64,000 bases of DNA from Limosilactobacillus oris DSM 4864. Lineage in GTDB: Bacteria > Bacillota > Bacilli > Lactobacillales > Lactobacillaceae. Positions 34,001 through 42,385 of this stretch are shown here, one piece after another. The stretch is from positions 1 to 64,000 of the forward strand of contig NZ_AZGE01000005.1 in NCBI RefSeq assembly GCF_001434465.1, given 5' to 3'. The notes beneath the pieces are model-generated. The model saw nothing but the letters and a program-made list of their open reading frames with translations. It did not search any database and was not told the DNA's origin. The stretch's first letter is position 1; each line of letters starts with the position of its first letter. Both the position numbers and the translations under genes were made by a program.

Positions 34001-35019
34001 CCTCCATCCTTGATGGTGAACGTAGTTATTCGTTGATGCGAATGATGGGGAAAATTCCTCACTATGCAGATGGGGTTGGTGTCTTATCTGATATGTTCAG
34101 TAATATTGTTAACTCTGCTGGGGACGCCCTTGATGGTATGATGGAAGATGTCGACAAGATCATGAGCCACCCAATTGAGTTCATGGAATCGGTCTTCAAG
34201 AAGTTCGTTCGGGTTTCCACACCGGTTAAGTTTGCTAGTGGTTTGATTACTTATGTTCCGAAGTTCATTGCTAAGCAGATGGGGGAATGGATTAAGAAGC
34301 AGTTTGCAACCTTAACGAATCCCGGCGGTGCTGGTGTTGAACGTTGGCGTCCCTACATTATTCGTGCTTTCCACCAATTAGGTGTAGAGCCGGTGGCGTG
34401 GAAAGTTGAAAAACTGTTGCGGCAAATTGCGACCGAATCTGGCGGTAATCCATTGGCATTTCAGCATGGCTATGTTGATGCCAATACTGGTGGCAATGAA
34501 GCTCGGGGGCTTCTTCAATTTGCGGGGTCTACCTGGGCTGCTGATGCTTTACCAGGTCATACTGATTGGCGGAACGGTTACAACGAAATACTAGCCGCTA
34601 TCCACGTTCTGGAACGTGGTGGTGAAGGTGGCTGGGGGAATGTTGGTAATGGCCATGGTTGGGAAAACGGTGGCTTAATCAACAAACACGGCATGTATGA
34701 AGTCGGTGAGTACAATCGCCCAGAAATGATTGTCCCACTGGACATGTCAAAACGTTCTCGGGCTTACCAATTGCTAGGTGAAATTGTTGCTCGGTTCCAT
34801 GCTGAAGAGCCGGCCCATAGTGCCGCAACAACAAGCGCAGATGATCACCGAGAGTTGCGTGAGTTGAACACGAAGTTCGACCAATTGTTGGGGATGTTTA
34901 GTCAGCTACTTAATCTAAATGGTGGCCAACTTCAAGCAATCAAGGACCAGGGGACTTTCGACGTTAAGCAACTTTATAAGAGGCAAGCACGGGATGCCGC
35001 CATGAGAGCATATAGCTAG
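31066..35019 (+). CDS. Tail tape measure protein with lytic transglycosylase-like domain
   Basis: 1317 aa; sets tail length and is ejected with DNA. Long coiled-coil N-terminus (to about 230), a central hydrophobic region (about 540-600), W-rich repeats around 700-850 (MWKGI, KTWNTM, MWNRAS, NGWNYV), and near 1115-1215 a goose-type/SLT-like domain with IATESGGNP, ARGLLQF and a following W-H-T-D region. That domain would open peptidoglycan at infection. Start is TTG 31066, seven bases after AAGGAGGTG. Confidence 0.93.
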   Translation: MKVQNEMATRISVDTISAITSMRDFRNAVSAVTSGWRAQEQVLKSSGQYSEAVKVRISGLSQVMDIQRAKIAELRSQQEGLNQENSKQRSQWLNLEKQISQANKQLAGYESQLNKAKGNSSYYTSGLAEMQRQYRLTSEASRAYVDRLRAEGKSREANQHELSGLTDSLKSLEKQQVTQKKLLSEIERQSGKTSEAYKKQETQLNRTGEVIANTKNRAEELKIALEPPKGAKWKFFRNQILNVDKAEEKARQTTLNFGSVLKANLMGGWIQQGFSFITSQFHSIITNGMEAAKAGAALEARWKNIGVSDNGIKELSAQVTELKTNTNLSAQAVNGLQTRFYGMTHSVSQTTTLTKGVASLADQLKLSDQQANAFAGGLSRIESSGKVTSASLGRLEKQAPGLTAAMSKASGMSQQAFKDLISSGKMTTDQFNDILTKASKDYSKNAKAFDQSAGGSMHRLRQEWTTTQAKLAKPLLKVSATGLNELSSALQNKDTQHGLQMLAKLMANAAVQAAKFIGFIAKHQSVVKAFGATILGVGVAFKTMQATVMAVDIVKRFAKLPLIIKSFKALGLAVKFVTAGFNPWVIAIEAVVVAITLLYTHSKTFRKMCSEMGKLAVKAGKTIVKGFKAVVNWFKSDWKQIALFLVNPIAGGIALLYKHNKKFRSFVNGLGKIAKTGLKKVGHFFSSSSKNIQKTSSRMWKGITKTTKTAWRNQVRENQRGLKDARKTWNTMSRNVQRTSKNMWNRASRDARNGWNYVALWGNRSSKDVAKTWDWMNRQTTKAAQRMFQKHKRTFKAGYKVIEDQTKTWKDLTSGHWGRLADDTRRTANDMNKFHQRLFKDMYNKLNDMTDGRLGDMVKSWQDKMGSIGDTVANAKQAIHTHFVDLVRGIIKPFNDMLGGIQKGINWVLDKLGAPKIGGTWQVPMPSYATGTQGAHPGGFAKVNDGKTGYYRELYRLPNGVIGMFPAVRDMIVPLPKGTSILDGERSYSLMRMMGKIPHYADGVGVLSDMFSNIVNSAGDALDGMMEDVDKIMSHPIEFMESVFKKFVRVSTPVKFASGLITYVPKFIAKQMGEWIKKQFATLTNPGGAGVERWRPYIIRAFHQLGVEPVAWKVEKLLRQIATESGGNPLAFQHGYVDANTGGNEARGLLQFAGSTWAADALPGHTDWRNGYNEILAAIHVLERGGEGGWGNVGNGHGWENGGLINKHGMYEVGEYNRPEMIVPLDMSKRSRAYQLLGEIVARFHAEEPAHSAATTSADDHRELRELNTKFDQLLGMFSQLLNLNGGQLQAIKDQGTFDVKQLYKRQARDAAMRAYS

Positions 35020-35030
35020 GAGGTAAGCTA

Positions 35031-35882
35031 GTGGAACCATTTTTTAAGATGAAGGTTGGCAATGGTGATGAGTTTAATATCACGGATAAAATCCCGGATT
35101 TAAAGTATCTAGGGGTTGATGACGCTAGTTCATCGCCACAGTTTACCAATAATTACCAAGACCTATCTGGCAAAGATGGGTCTTCTTTTGTAAGTCAAAC
35201 ATTAGCCAAGCGAACCTTTAATGAGCGGTTCGTGTTGTTTACTAGGAATTGGGAAGAATACCAATTGGCTAAGCATGAAATTTACAAGCTGTTTGGTCAA
35301 CGAAAGCTGATTCGGGTTCGGACTGATATCAATAGCGCCAAAGTTTATTTTGGCTATGTTAATGCGTTTGATATTAGCCCGATCCAGTCAGGTGCTAATT
35401 ATGCTAACCTGACCATTCCATTTGATCTACCGAAGCCATATCGATATTCATTATACCGTTCGGACTCTCCTTATACTTTCAAGCAAGCAGGATGGCAGTT
35501 TGGTATGAATATCCCAAGCAGAGATGTGCTCAACTACCACTTTATGACCAGCAGTTTTAGAGTCTATAATGCCAGTGATATTAAGGTCGACCCGTATTTT
35601 CAGAATCATGATTTGAAGATGATTATCAAATTCAACGGTAGTTCCTTAAAAGTTCATAATAAGACCACTGATACAACCTGGACTTATAACGAAAGTAGTG
35701 ACGGGAGCCATACGATTATTTGGGATGGACAGTTGCTGTCGACTTATTTAGATGGTAACCAGGTAAACGGTAAGACTGACTTTGGCCATCTTAGTTTAGA
35801 TCCTGAATGGAATGATATTGAGTGTACTGGAGCTAACTCAGTAGATATTACATTCAGTTTTCCCTTTATTTACCTGATATGA
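35031..35882 (+). CDS. Distal tail protein (Dit)
   Basis: 283 aa of the siphovirus tail-component family; KRTFNERFVLFTRNWEEYQLAKHEIYKLFGQRKLIRVR in two blocks marks the N-terminal Dit ring domain. It forms the hub to which baseplate parts attach. GTG 35031 after AGGAGG. Overlaps Tal by 4 bp. Confidence 0.88.
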   Translation: MEPFFKMKVGNGDEFNITDKIPDLKYLGVDDASSSPQFTNNYQDLSGKDGSSFVSQTLAKRTFNERFVLFTRNWEEYQLAKHEIYKLFGQRKLIRVRTDINSAKVYFGYVNAFDISPIQSGANYANLTIPFDLPKPYRYSLYRSDSPYTFKQAGWQFGMNIPSRDVLNYHFMTSSFRVYNASDIKVDPYFQNHDLKMIIKFNGSSLKVHNKTTDTTWTYNESSDGSHTIIWDGQLLSTYLDGNQVNGKTDFGHLSLDPEWNDIECTGANSVDITFSFPFIYLI

Positions 35883-37624
35883 GCGAACTTACTACCCCAC
35901 TGGTTATCCTGGAAACTAAGGGAGGAAATTTTAATCCGCCTAATAATCCGGGCAAAGACAATATGGCAGTTCTCCAGTCTGTCTTGTCTGATTCAATTTA
36001 CATTCAGTGGGAAGTCAATAACACATATCAGGCACAGCTCACTGCTTATGATGATGGAAGTGAGGCTTTCAACCTGCTTGAAGTCCAGAACATGGTGAAG
36101 ATTACGGATCAGTGGTTCATGATTAAGCAAATTCAGCCAGATTATTCTGGGGGTATCACTACCGTTGATGTAACGCTGTCTCATATTTCAAACGAAATTT
36201 CTCGAATACGAAGTTACAATGCTAAGGACCCGGTTGATTGGGGAGACCTTTCGCCTACTTCAGAAGATAATCACAAGAATGGTCAGCCGGATCTTCAAGT
36301 ACCCAGTGATAATGATGATGATCAAACGAAAGAGGTAACGCCGCAGGATATTTTGGACTGTATCTTCAAAAATAATAATTTTGGAGTTACGTACCAAGTA
36401 ATAGGCAAGTTTAATAAAATTAATGTTGATGATCCGTATGCTAGTGGCAGTGGAAAGGATTATTTAGACAGAATCAAAGAGGCTTGGCCTGACTGTGTAA
36501 TTTATCCTGATAACCTTAACATTCGCGTATATTCACACGATGAATTTTACAAGAATTATGGCAACCGGATTGATTACCTCCATGATACGGCAGAAATTAC
36601 TCTGTCATATGATTCCACTGATATGAGCAATTCAGCTCGGTTAGTAGGAGCGAGTTACAGTCAGGAAACAACGGTTGATACCGGGTTGCCCAATGGCAAT
36701 GCTGGTAAGGGCGCTCAAGCAGTAATTAACGACGCTAAAAAATATCTTGGCGTTCCCTATGTTTGGGGAGGAGCCGGTGGTGCTCGTGGGGGTAATCCAT
36801 TCAGCGGAATGGATTGTTCTAGTTATGTCTCTCAAGTTTACAAAGATTTTGGTATTAATATCCCTGCCTATGTTCCGTCAATGGAACCATATGGCCATAG
36901 AGTAGGCACACCTCAAACGGGTGACATGGGCTTTTATGGTTCACCAGGAGCAAGCTATCATATTTGTTTAGCATTGGACAGTACAACGATGATTTATGAA
37001 CCCGCTCCTGGTCAGGCCTGCAAAACACAATCAATTGCTTCGTACCCCCCGCAATGGTGGGAACGTAATGACCAAATGGCCGCAATTGTTGGTGCGTCGG
37101 GCGGGGATGATGGTGATGCTGATAATACCACGACCGACAGCAAGGAAATGTATTACTTTGCACCCTTCATGTACCAAAACGCGGAAAGCGTTAAGCGTTG
37201 GGGAGTGTTTTATACCGATGATATTACTTCCGATACTATCCAAAAAAAGGACGAAATGAAGAAGTATGCAGATACCCAGTTCAAGTTAAACCCTGATCTG
37301 GAAATTGATGCTACTTTGGAAGACAATAAGCGGCCAATTGCCGGTGAATTAATTCGGGTCGAAGTTAAACCGAAAAACTTTGTAACCACTGTTGCGGTTG
37401 TAGGTTATCAATGGTACCCGTATAGCAAAGCCACCCAATCGACGGAGACGTTGAATTCCAATGGTAAGAACATTCTGGATTATGACAATGCTCAGCGTAG
37501 TAAAGTGGCCGCAATTCAAGGCAACGTTCATAAGTTGATGACGAACACTGATACGGTTCAAAGTGGTCAGGAAACCTGGACAGAAAGTGAGGCGGAACAG
37601 TATGCCCAGTCCGAATGTAGTTGA
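35879..37624 (+). CDS. Tail-associated lysin/tail spike (Tal) with NlpC/P60 domain
   Basis: 581 aa. The N-terminal 230 residues fit the prophage tail endopeptidase hub. An NlpC/P60 peptidase domain is inserted at about 280-405: catalytic Cys in MDCSSYV, His in SYHICLAL. It then resumes with a hub-like C-terminal part. It closes the tail tip and cuts peptide bonds of peptidoglycan at infection. Confidence 0.9.
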   Translation: MSELTTPLVILETKGGNFNPPNNPGKDNMAVLQSVLSDSIYIQWEVNNTYQAQLTAYDDGSEAFNLLEVQNMVKITDQWFMIKQIQPDYSGGITTVDVTLSHISNEISRIRSYNAKDPVDWGDLSPTSEDNHKNGQPDLQVPSDNDDDQTKEVTPQDILDCIFKNNNFGVTYQVIGKFNKINVDDPYASGSGKDYLDRIKEAWPDCVIYPDNLNIRVYSHDEFYKNYGNRIDYLHDTAEITLSYDSTDMSNSARLVGASYSQETTVDTGLPNGNAGKGAQAVINDAKKYLGVPYVWGGAGGARGGNPFSGMDCSSYVSQVYKDFGINIPAYVPSMEPYGHRVGTPQTGDMGFYGSPGASYHICLALDSTTMIYEPAPGQACKTQSIASYPPQWWERNDQMAAIVGASGGDDGDADNTTTDSKEMYYFAPFMYQNAESVKRWGVFYTDDITSDTIQKKDEMKKYADTQFKLNPDLEIDATLEDNKRPIAGELIRVEVKPKNFVTTVAVVGYQWYPYSKATQSTETLNSNGKNILDYDNAQRSKVAAIQGNVHKLMTNTDTVQSGQETWTESEAEQYAQSECS

Positions 37625-39323
37625 TTTGTCAGAGTATCAAACTAAGACAGCCAACGGGAAAATGGATATTGATTTTGCCGATCTGAAAGCCAATGGTATT
37701 CAAGCCGTCATTTTACGCTTGGGTCACGGAAATACTCGTGATAATGGTGTAGAGCATTTTATTGGACAAGCTCAGCGGGCTGGGTTAGTTATCCATGGCT
37801 ATCATTTTTACGAAGCCGGGATTAATAACCAAGTTGAATGGTCAATCCAGAATGCTAAGGAATTAGGACTTGCAGCCAATGCCTACTACTTTTTGGACAT
37901 GGAAGGCAAACTTCCGGGAAATTGGCCGGAAATATTCCGGGCGTTCTATCGGAATTGGAAAATGGCTGGTTGGAACGTCGGCTTATATGCCTCGTTGAGT
38001 AAATACAGTCAGTTTGACTTAAACGAGTTTAAAACGAATGAGGTCTATAAGTGGGTAGCTGCCTGGGATGCTGAGCATGCACCGGAGATTGCTGACGTCT
38101 GGCAATACAATTGTTTAACTGGGTTAGGCAAGTATTCCTTAAAGTTGGATAAAGACGTTGATATTACTGGTAAGCTAATCCAGAAGATTGAAGCACCGGG
38201 CAAACTTGAAACTGATCCCGACGGCCAGTACAAAATCAAGGCTGGGGCCTTCGTTGGCTTTGATTACTCAACTACTGACATTATTGGTGGAAAGATGTTG
38301 GTTTCATCGCCGAATGGTGTTGATAAGATTCCTAAATTAGGGCCAGACGGGTCGTTCTTCTTTAACCGGGAAGACGCTCACCGGATGTTGCCTTATTTGA
38401 AAGACTTTATTACCCAGCAAATTCAAGCCGCACGGTTACTTACCTGGGATGACATCAAGGGTAAACCAGACGTGGTTCTTCGGAGTGACTTACCGGACTT
38501 TAATCAGTTCGCCTTGAAGAAGGACCTGCCAGCCCCCGTGGACCTGTCGGGGTATGCTAAGACTGATACTGTCGAAGCTGTTAAGGCAACCGCTGAGAGT
38601 GCACTAAGCAATGCTGAAAAGGCACAATCAACAGCGGACGCCAACAGTAAGGCACTGTCTGTCAAGGCTAACAAGTCGGAAATACCGGATATATCTGGCC
38701 TTGCCAAAAAATCTGATATTCCTAGCGTAGCAGGTTTAGTAAAGGAAGCTGAGCTAGCTGATTATGCGAAAAAGTCCGACATTCCTGCACCAGTTGACCT
38801 GTCAGGGTACGCTAAGACTGATGTGGTTGATGCCGTTAAAACAGTCGCCGATAAGGCACAAGCAATCGCTGACACTAACAGTAAACTTTTGGAAACAAAG
38901 GTTGATCGAAAAGATTTGCCAACAGTACCAACCGATCTGGTGCATAGTGCTGAGTTAGATCAGGTCAGAACTGATGTTAGCCAGGCTCAGCAAGACGCTG
39001 CTCAGGCAATGGCGAATGCAAAAAGTGCAAAAGCCGCTATTGATACCTCAGATGAATTCACAGTGAAAAAGCCTTCCGAGTATTCGGAGGGCTTTTCTCA
39101 TGAGCTTAAACAGGTGGCGGCTATGATTCCTGACCGATCTGGCCTTGATAAAAGTGCTCAGGCGGGTTCGATTGCCGTCTTGTCGACTATGTCATATGGC
39201 AACTACGCTCGTCAGACGCTCAAAGTGCTGGACAGTCAACGGCCTATGACTTTTATTAGGAACGGCTCTGGTGATACCTGGTATCCATGGGAGACTGTCA
39301 CGACAACGATTACAGTTGACTGA
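37602..39323 (+). CDS. Tail fibre with N-terminal GH25 muramidase domain
   Basis: 573 aa. Residues about 5-200 are a GH25 lysozyme: VVDLSEYQ, GIQAVILRLGHG, YYFLDMEG, WQYN. Then a linker, two SDIPAPVDLSGYAKTD-like repeats (about 305-445) with coiled-coil heptads, and a pyocin-knob-like end with RPMTFIRNGSGDTWYPWETV. Fusion of a muramidase to a fibre is uncommon; it would place a third wall hydrolase on the tail. ATG 37602 is inside the Tal 3' end; its ribosome site (GAGGCGG) is weak. Confidence 0.85.
   Translation: MPSPNVVDLSEYQTKTANGKMDIDFADLKANGIQAVILRLGHGNTRDNGVEHFIGQAQRAGLVIHGYHFYEAGINNQVEWSIQNAKELGLAANAYYFLDMEGKLPGNWPEIFRAFYRNWKMAGWNVGLYASLSKYSQFDLNEFKTNEVYKWVAAWDAEHAPEIADVWQYNCLTGLGKYSLKLDKDVDITGKLIQKIEAPGKLETDPDGQYKIKAGAFVGFDYSTTDIIGGKMLVSSPNGVDKIPKLGPDGSFFFNREDAHRMLPYLKDFITQQIQAARLLTWDDIKGKPDVVLRSDLPDFNQFALKKDLPAPVDLSGYAKTDTVEAVKATAESALSNAEKAQSTADANSKALSVKANKSEIPDISGLAKKSDIPSVAGLVKEAELADYAKKSDIPAPVDLSGYAKTDVVDAVKTVADKAQAIADTNSKLLETKVDRKDLPTVPTDLVHSAELDQVRTDVSQAQQDAAQAMANAKSAKAAIDTSDEFTVKKPSEYSEGFSHELKQVAAMIPDRSGLDKSAQAGSIAVLSTMSYGNYARQTLKVLDSQRPMTFIRNGSGDTWYPWETVTTTITVD
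39067..39096. terminator. Terminator-like hairpin inside the fibre gene
   Basis: AAAAGCCTTCCGA (39067-39079), loop GTAT, TCGGAGGGCTTTT (39084-39096): 13 pairs with one GU and T-runs on both strands. It lies in frame within coding sequence (KKPSEYSEGF). Confidence 0.6.
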
Positions 39324-39345
39324 GTTGTATCACCATTTTAAGGGG

Positions 39346-39627
39346 GTGAGGAAAACGGCTAACCAGATTAAATTGCATACAACCGATTTACCAACATCGT
39401 TAGATCAAGACTTTTATGATGACTTAGTAGAGAACTTTCGGTTAATTGAACAAGCGTTGAATAATTTTAATAGTGAAATCAATTCGCTGAATGGACAATT
39501 CAATGAATTGAATAAAGATGAAATCCAAACAGAATTAATCAATGATGCAGGGATTACCGTTACTGATAATGATGGTGAAACCAGTGATATTGATATTAGT
39601 GATACGGGTTCATCTGAAATTAGCTAG
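39346..39627 (+). CDS. Small baseplate-associated coiled-coil protein
   Basis: About 94 aa with LDQDFYDDLVENFRLIEQALNNFN...NGQFNELN, a heptad pattern typical of small proteins before BppU. The start is unclear: AGGGGGTGAGG lies over GTG 39346 itself, and TTG 39325 or a rarer codon is possible. Confidence 0.6.
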   Translation: MRKTANQIKLHTTDLPTSLDQDFYDDLVENFRLIEQALNNFNSEINSLNGQFNELNKDEIQTELINDAGITVTDNDGETSDIDISDTGSSEIS

Positions 39628-39643
39628 AGAGGAGGGATTAAAT

Positions 39644-41062
39644 TTGTCTGTTAATGTAACGCATAACAACAATGGTCACCATTACCGGATAGCGATTGAT
39701 ATTGCTAAAGAAGGGGCCGAAGTGTTTGACCTAACACCTTATTTTAAGGGTCGAGTTGGCGATAATAACTTTGGATTACAAATCGTATGGTACTACCAAG
39801 GGCAACTATTAGATGTTGAGGGGATGAAACCCTTTATTCAAGGAAACGTTGGTCACTATTCATTTGATGATAAGAAAAATCTGCAAATGGCACCGGACGC
39901 TGGTACTGTTTCATCAACTGGTGATCCGAAGGATTGTCAGGCAAATGGACAAGCTCTATATCGTTTTCCTGAACAAATGTTTCCTAAAGAAGGTATTTTC
40001 AAAGGCTTTATCGGCCTACTTGATGATTCTGATGACGGTGGCCATACTCACTTAACCGGGGTCAACATCTGGTTCAGAGTGCTTGGTGGTGTTGCTCAGA
40101 TGGGTCGGGCCTGTGATTTCTATATTAGCGACCTAGATACCGCGATTGCAAATGCTAAGGAAAAGCTACGGCAGGCAGGGATTGAACATGAAAAAGAATT
40201 TGAAAAGATTCTATCTGACTTGCAAACCAAGCAAACAACAATTTCAGCTGAGTTGGACAAACTTGGTAGTGACTCCAAACAGCAATTTGGGGAATGGCTT
40301 GCTAAGTATAAGCAGGCATTACAAGATGCACTGGCTGCTGTTGATGATCCTAAGGAGGGCCTCCTGGTCCGTTACAATGCACTGAATGCCATTGCTAAGC
40401 AGATTCAGGAAACACTAAAAGATGCCCAGTTCCACGATCGCGTTTTCCAATATGAAAATATTGAGAAAATGAAAGCAGCTCTTGTTCCCATGCCCGGCGA
40501 CCTGGTGGTTACCCAAGGCTGGGAAGCCCGTGACGATGCTCGCGGCGGCTTCTGGCGGATTCGGGTCAAGCGTGATGGTGAAACGGCCAACGGGACGACA
40601 ATCATTGAGCTGGGCACCGGCTATATCGCAGAGCGGGACTTTGGCATTGTTGAAGATATGGCCCCAATCCACATGGGAACGGTGACCTACGAAGCCAAGG
40701 CGGACGCTGACGGCTTCGTGGACTTAATGCCACCGGTTCATATGTATGTGTCGAAGTATGGGGCCGGAATTGCCCAGGCCGACGTGGATATGGCCGGCGG
40801 GTCCGAGGTCAGTGAAGTTAAGGTGCAGCCAATCTTTGATGGCAACAAGTGTGAAATCTACATTTCGCCAGCCGACATTCGGTTTAGAATGCCGGGCATT
40901 AATTTGGAAACACCTAGCTCTGCTGAGTGTGACGGGCCAAACGTGTACGTGGTTACTGACATCTATACGCTGACCATATCACTCAAGGGGGCTAAGGCAA
41001 CCGGCTTCACGATTGATAAGGACTTCATTACGGAGTACCGAGACTTGATGACAAACTTATAG
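39644..41062 (+). CDS. BppU-family baseplate upper protein
   Basis: 472 aa. The N-terminal 150 residues match the BppU domain (VFDLTPYFKGRVGDNNFGLQIVWYYQGQ and FRVLGGVAQMGRACDFYI), followed by a coiled coil (about 160-260) and a beta-rich C-terminal region (about 290-460) probably holding the receptor or partner contact. TTG 39644 has GAGGAGGGA upstream; the ATG at 39542 lies in another gene and is not used. Confidence 0.88.
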   Translation: MSVNVTHNNNGHHYRIAIDIAKEGAEVFDLTPYFKGRVGDNNFGLQIVWYYQGQLLDVEGMKPFIQGNVGHYSFDDKKNLQMAPDAGTVSSTGDPKDCQANGQALYRFPEQMFPKEGIFKGFIGLLDDSDDGGHTHLTGVNIWFRVLGGVAQMGRACDFYISDLDTAIANAKEKLRQAGIEHEKEFEKILSDLQTKQTTISAELDKLGSDSKQQFGEWLAKYKQALQDALAAVDDPKEGLLVRYNALNAIAKQIQETLKDAQFHDRVFQYENIEKMKAALVPMPGDLVVTQGWEARDDARGGFWRIRVKRDGETANGTTIIELGTGYIAERDFGIVEDMAPIHMGTVTYEAKADADGFVDLMPPVHMYVSKYGAGIAQADVDMAGGSEVSEVKVQPIFDGNKCEIYISPADIRFRMPGINLETPSSAECDGPNVYVVTDIYTLTISLKGAKATGFTIDKDFITEYRDLMTNL

Positions 41063-41074
41063 GAGGTATAAAGA

Positions 41075-41500
41075 ATGGTTGATGAACTGAAAATGACGCA
41101 CGGCGAGGACTTGTGGCAAGGCAAGTACAACCGCCTTGTTGATACCGTAGAAAAAATGGGAGGGGTAGTAGACCAACTCCACTGGACTACATCTGATGAC
41201 GGCATCGTATTTTTGAATGGCTGGCAAGGCAATGTAAGCTATGAATACGTTCAAATTGGCGATAAGAAGCTGGTTAGTCTTCGAGGTGCTATCAAAGGCA
41301 ATGCCAAGGCGGCCCAATATACTGAATTAATGACAATTCCTGACAACATCAAGCCAAAGAATAGGATGCTTCAGTACCAGTATTGGGATTCAATTGTTCA
41401 AATTGTGGACAATAAGATTGGCGTGCGCAGTGGTGGGGACATTAAAGAATCCACCGATAGCACCTGGAATCTAGTTTTTGAATTTAACTATGTATGCTAA
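41075..41500 (+). CDS. Baseplate/receptor-binding accessory protein
   Basis: 141 aa. Short helical start then a beta-rich domain (GIVFLNGWQGNVSYEYVQIGDKKLVSLRG) like small head domains of lactobacillus phage tails. AGGAGG upstream. Exact role unknown; position among baseplate genes suggests host binding. Confidence 0.65.
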   Translation: MVDELKMTHGEDLWQGKYNRLVDTVEKMGGVVDQLHWTTSDDGIVFLNGWQGNVSYEYVQIGDKKLVSLRGAIKGNAKAAQYTELMTIPDNIKPKNRMLQYQYWDSIVQIVDNKIGVRSGGDIKESTDSTWNLVFEFNYVC

Positions 41501-41516
41501 AAAGGAGGAATAGCGA

Positions 41517-41912
41517 ATGGCAATGGTATATTATGCGGACCCAGTAACCCTCGTATCTATGGGGGCACGTCCGGAACCCGATGGTTATCAGCTCAAGTCA
41601 AATGAAAGTTTCGACAATCCGAGTGGCTTACAGTCGCCGCAGAAGCTGACACCTACCGGATGGGTAGCCGCTACCGATGAGGAGCACAAGGATTACTTGG
41701 AAGCACAACAGAAGAAGTTCTTGGCTGAAAACCCACAGTTTACTCAGCCTAGCCAACCGGCAGACGACAAGGGTACCGAAGCCCTGGGCGCCTTGGGTAA
41801 GCAAGTCGGGCAACTTGTGATTGATAACCAGAAGAACGCACAAGCGCTTCAAGCGCTAGGTGCTCAAGTAGCTAGTTTTATCGCAAAGGACAACGCAAAC
41901 GGAGGTAAGTAA
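41517..41912 (+). CDS. Small tail-region protein
   Basis: 131 aa. Begins MVYYADPVTLVSMGARPEPDGY, a motif of short minor-tail proteins, and ends in a coiled coil with ALGKQVGQLVIDNQKNAQALQALGAQ in two pieces. AAGGAGG upstream. Followed immediately by XkdX. Confidence 0.6.
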   Translation: MAMVYYADPVTLVSMGARPEPDGYQLKSNESFDNPSGLQSPQKLTPTGWVAATDEEHKDYLEAQQKKFLAENPQFTQPSQPADDKGTEALGALGKQVGQLVIDNQKNAQALQALGAQVASFIAKDNANGGK

Positions 41913-41914
41913 TT

Positions 41915-42070
41915 ATGGGAGCAATGTTTGATTTTTGCAAAATTATGTATGGTACGACTGGCTTTGATTTGGACTTTTATGTAAAGTTGGGCGACGCAGT
42001 TCTAACTGTCGCTGGATACAAGGCAATCACCGGCAAGGACTACGCTCCTGCCACGACACCAGCTGTATAG
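41915..42070 (+). CDS. XkdX-family protein
   Basis: 51 aa, ATG 41915 to TAG 42068-42070, GGAGG upstream. DFYVKLGDAVLTVAGYKAITGKDYAP carries the ITxxxY core of XkdX proteins, which lie between tail and lysis genes. Confidence 0.75.
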   Translation: MGAMFDFCKIMYGTTGFDLDFYVKLGDAVLTVAGYKAITGKDYAPATTPAV

Positions 42071-42129
42071 CTTGTTAGATAGCTGGATATAGCTGATATA
42101 TAGTCGCCTGAGAAATACACAATACATAG

Positions 42130-42179
42130 AAAGCCCCGGGTTTAGTCATTTCAAATGACAAAACTCCAGGGCTTTTATT
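42130..42179 (+). terminator. Long-stem terminator after the tail operon
   Basis: Outer stem AAAGCCC/GGGCTTT (42130-42136 with 42169-42175), inner GTTT/AAAC and GTCATTT/AAATGAC, then TTTTATT. It separates structural genes from the region that follows. Confidence 0.8.
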
Positions 42180-42191
42180 ATGGGCGGCTTT

Positions 42192-42287
42192 AAAATAAAA
42201 AATGGACGCTTATTAAGCGCCCGCAACCGGTTCGGCATTGAGGAGCTACCACAACACCATTTTGCGCACCGGCCTTCTAATCATCAT
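42192..42287 (-). ncRNA. Predicted antitoxin RNA of type I TA locus 1
   Basis: On the minus strand, TTGTAT and TATAAT (complement of 42316-42321 and 42294-42299) are 16 bases apart. The transcript would start near 42287 and end at a hairpin (42204-42211 with 42215-42222) followed by TTTTTT, about 95 nt. It carries CCGGTGCGCA, exactly complementary to TGCGCACCGG at 42329-42338, the predicted 5' end of the toxin mRNA. Noncoding. Inferred function: pairs with and blocks that mRNA. Confidence 0.6.
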
Positions 42288-42293
42288 GTCTAT

Positions 42294-42322
42294 ATTATAT
42301 CACATTCTAATTGTGATACAAT
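42294..42322. promoter_or_regulatory. Interlocked divergent promoters of TA locus 1
   Basis: The -10 box of each direction (ATTATA 42294-42299 for minus; TACAAT 42317-42322 for plus) lies where the other's -35 box would be. Between them is the palindrome ATCACA/TGTGAT (42299-42304, 42312-42317). Only one polymerase could bind at a time. Confidence 0.55.
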
Positions 42323-42367
42323 AATTACTGCGCACCGGGTGGGTAGCTCCCACTTAAACCGTGTGCA

Positions 42368-42385
42368 ATAGGAGGTGACTCCTAT
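42368..42385 (+). promoter_or_regulatory. Hairpin hiding the toxin Shine-Dalgarno
   Basis: ATAGGAG (42368-42374), loop GTGA, CTCCTAT (42379-42385): seven perfect pairs covering the AGGAGG site and the A-T of the ATG start at 42384. Translation would need this opened. Confidence 0.75.

Noticed and set aside
42180-42371. 63-codon plus-strand frame
   Set aside because: It lies over the antisense RNA, interlocked promoters and repeats of TA locus 1, has no ribosome site, and has an unlikely His/Ser-rich composition.
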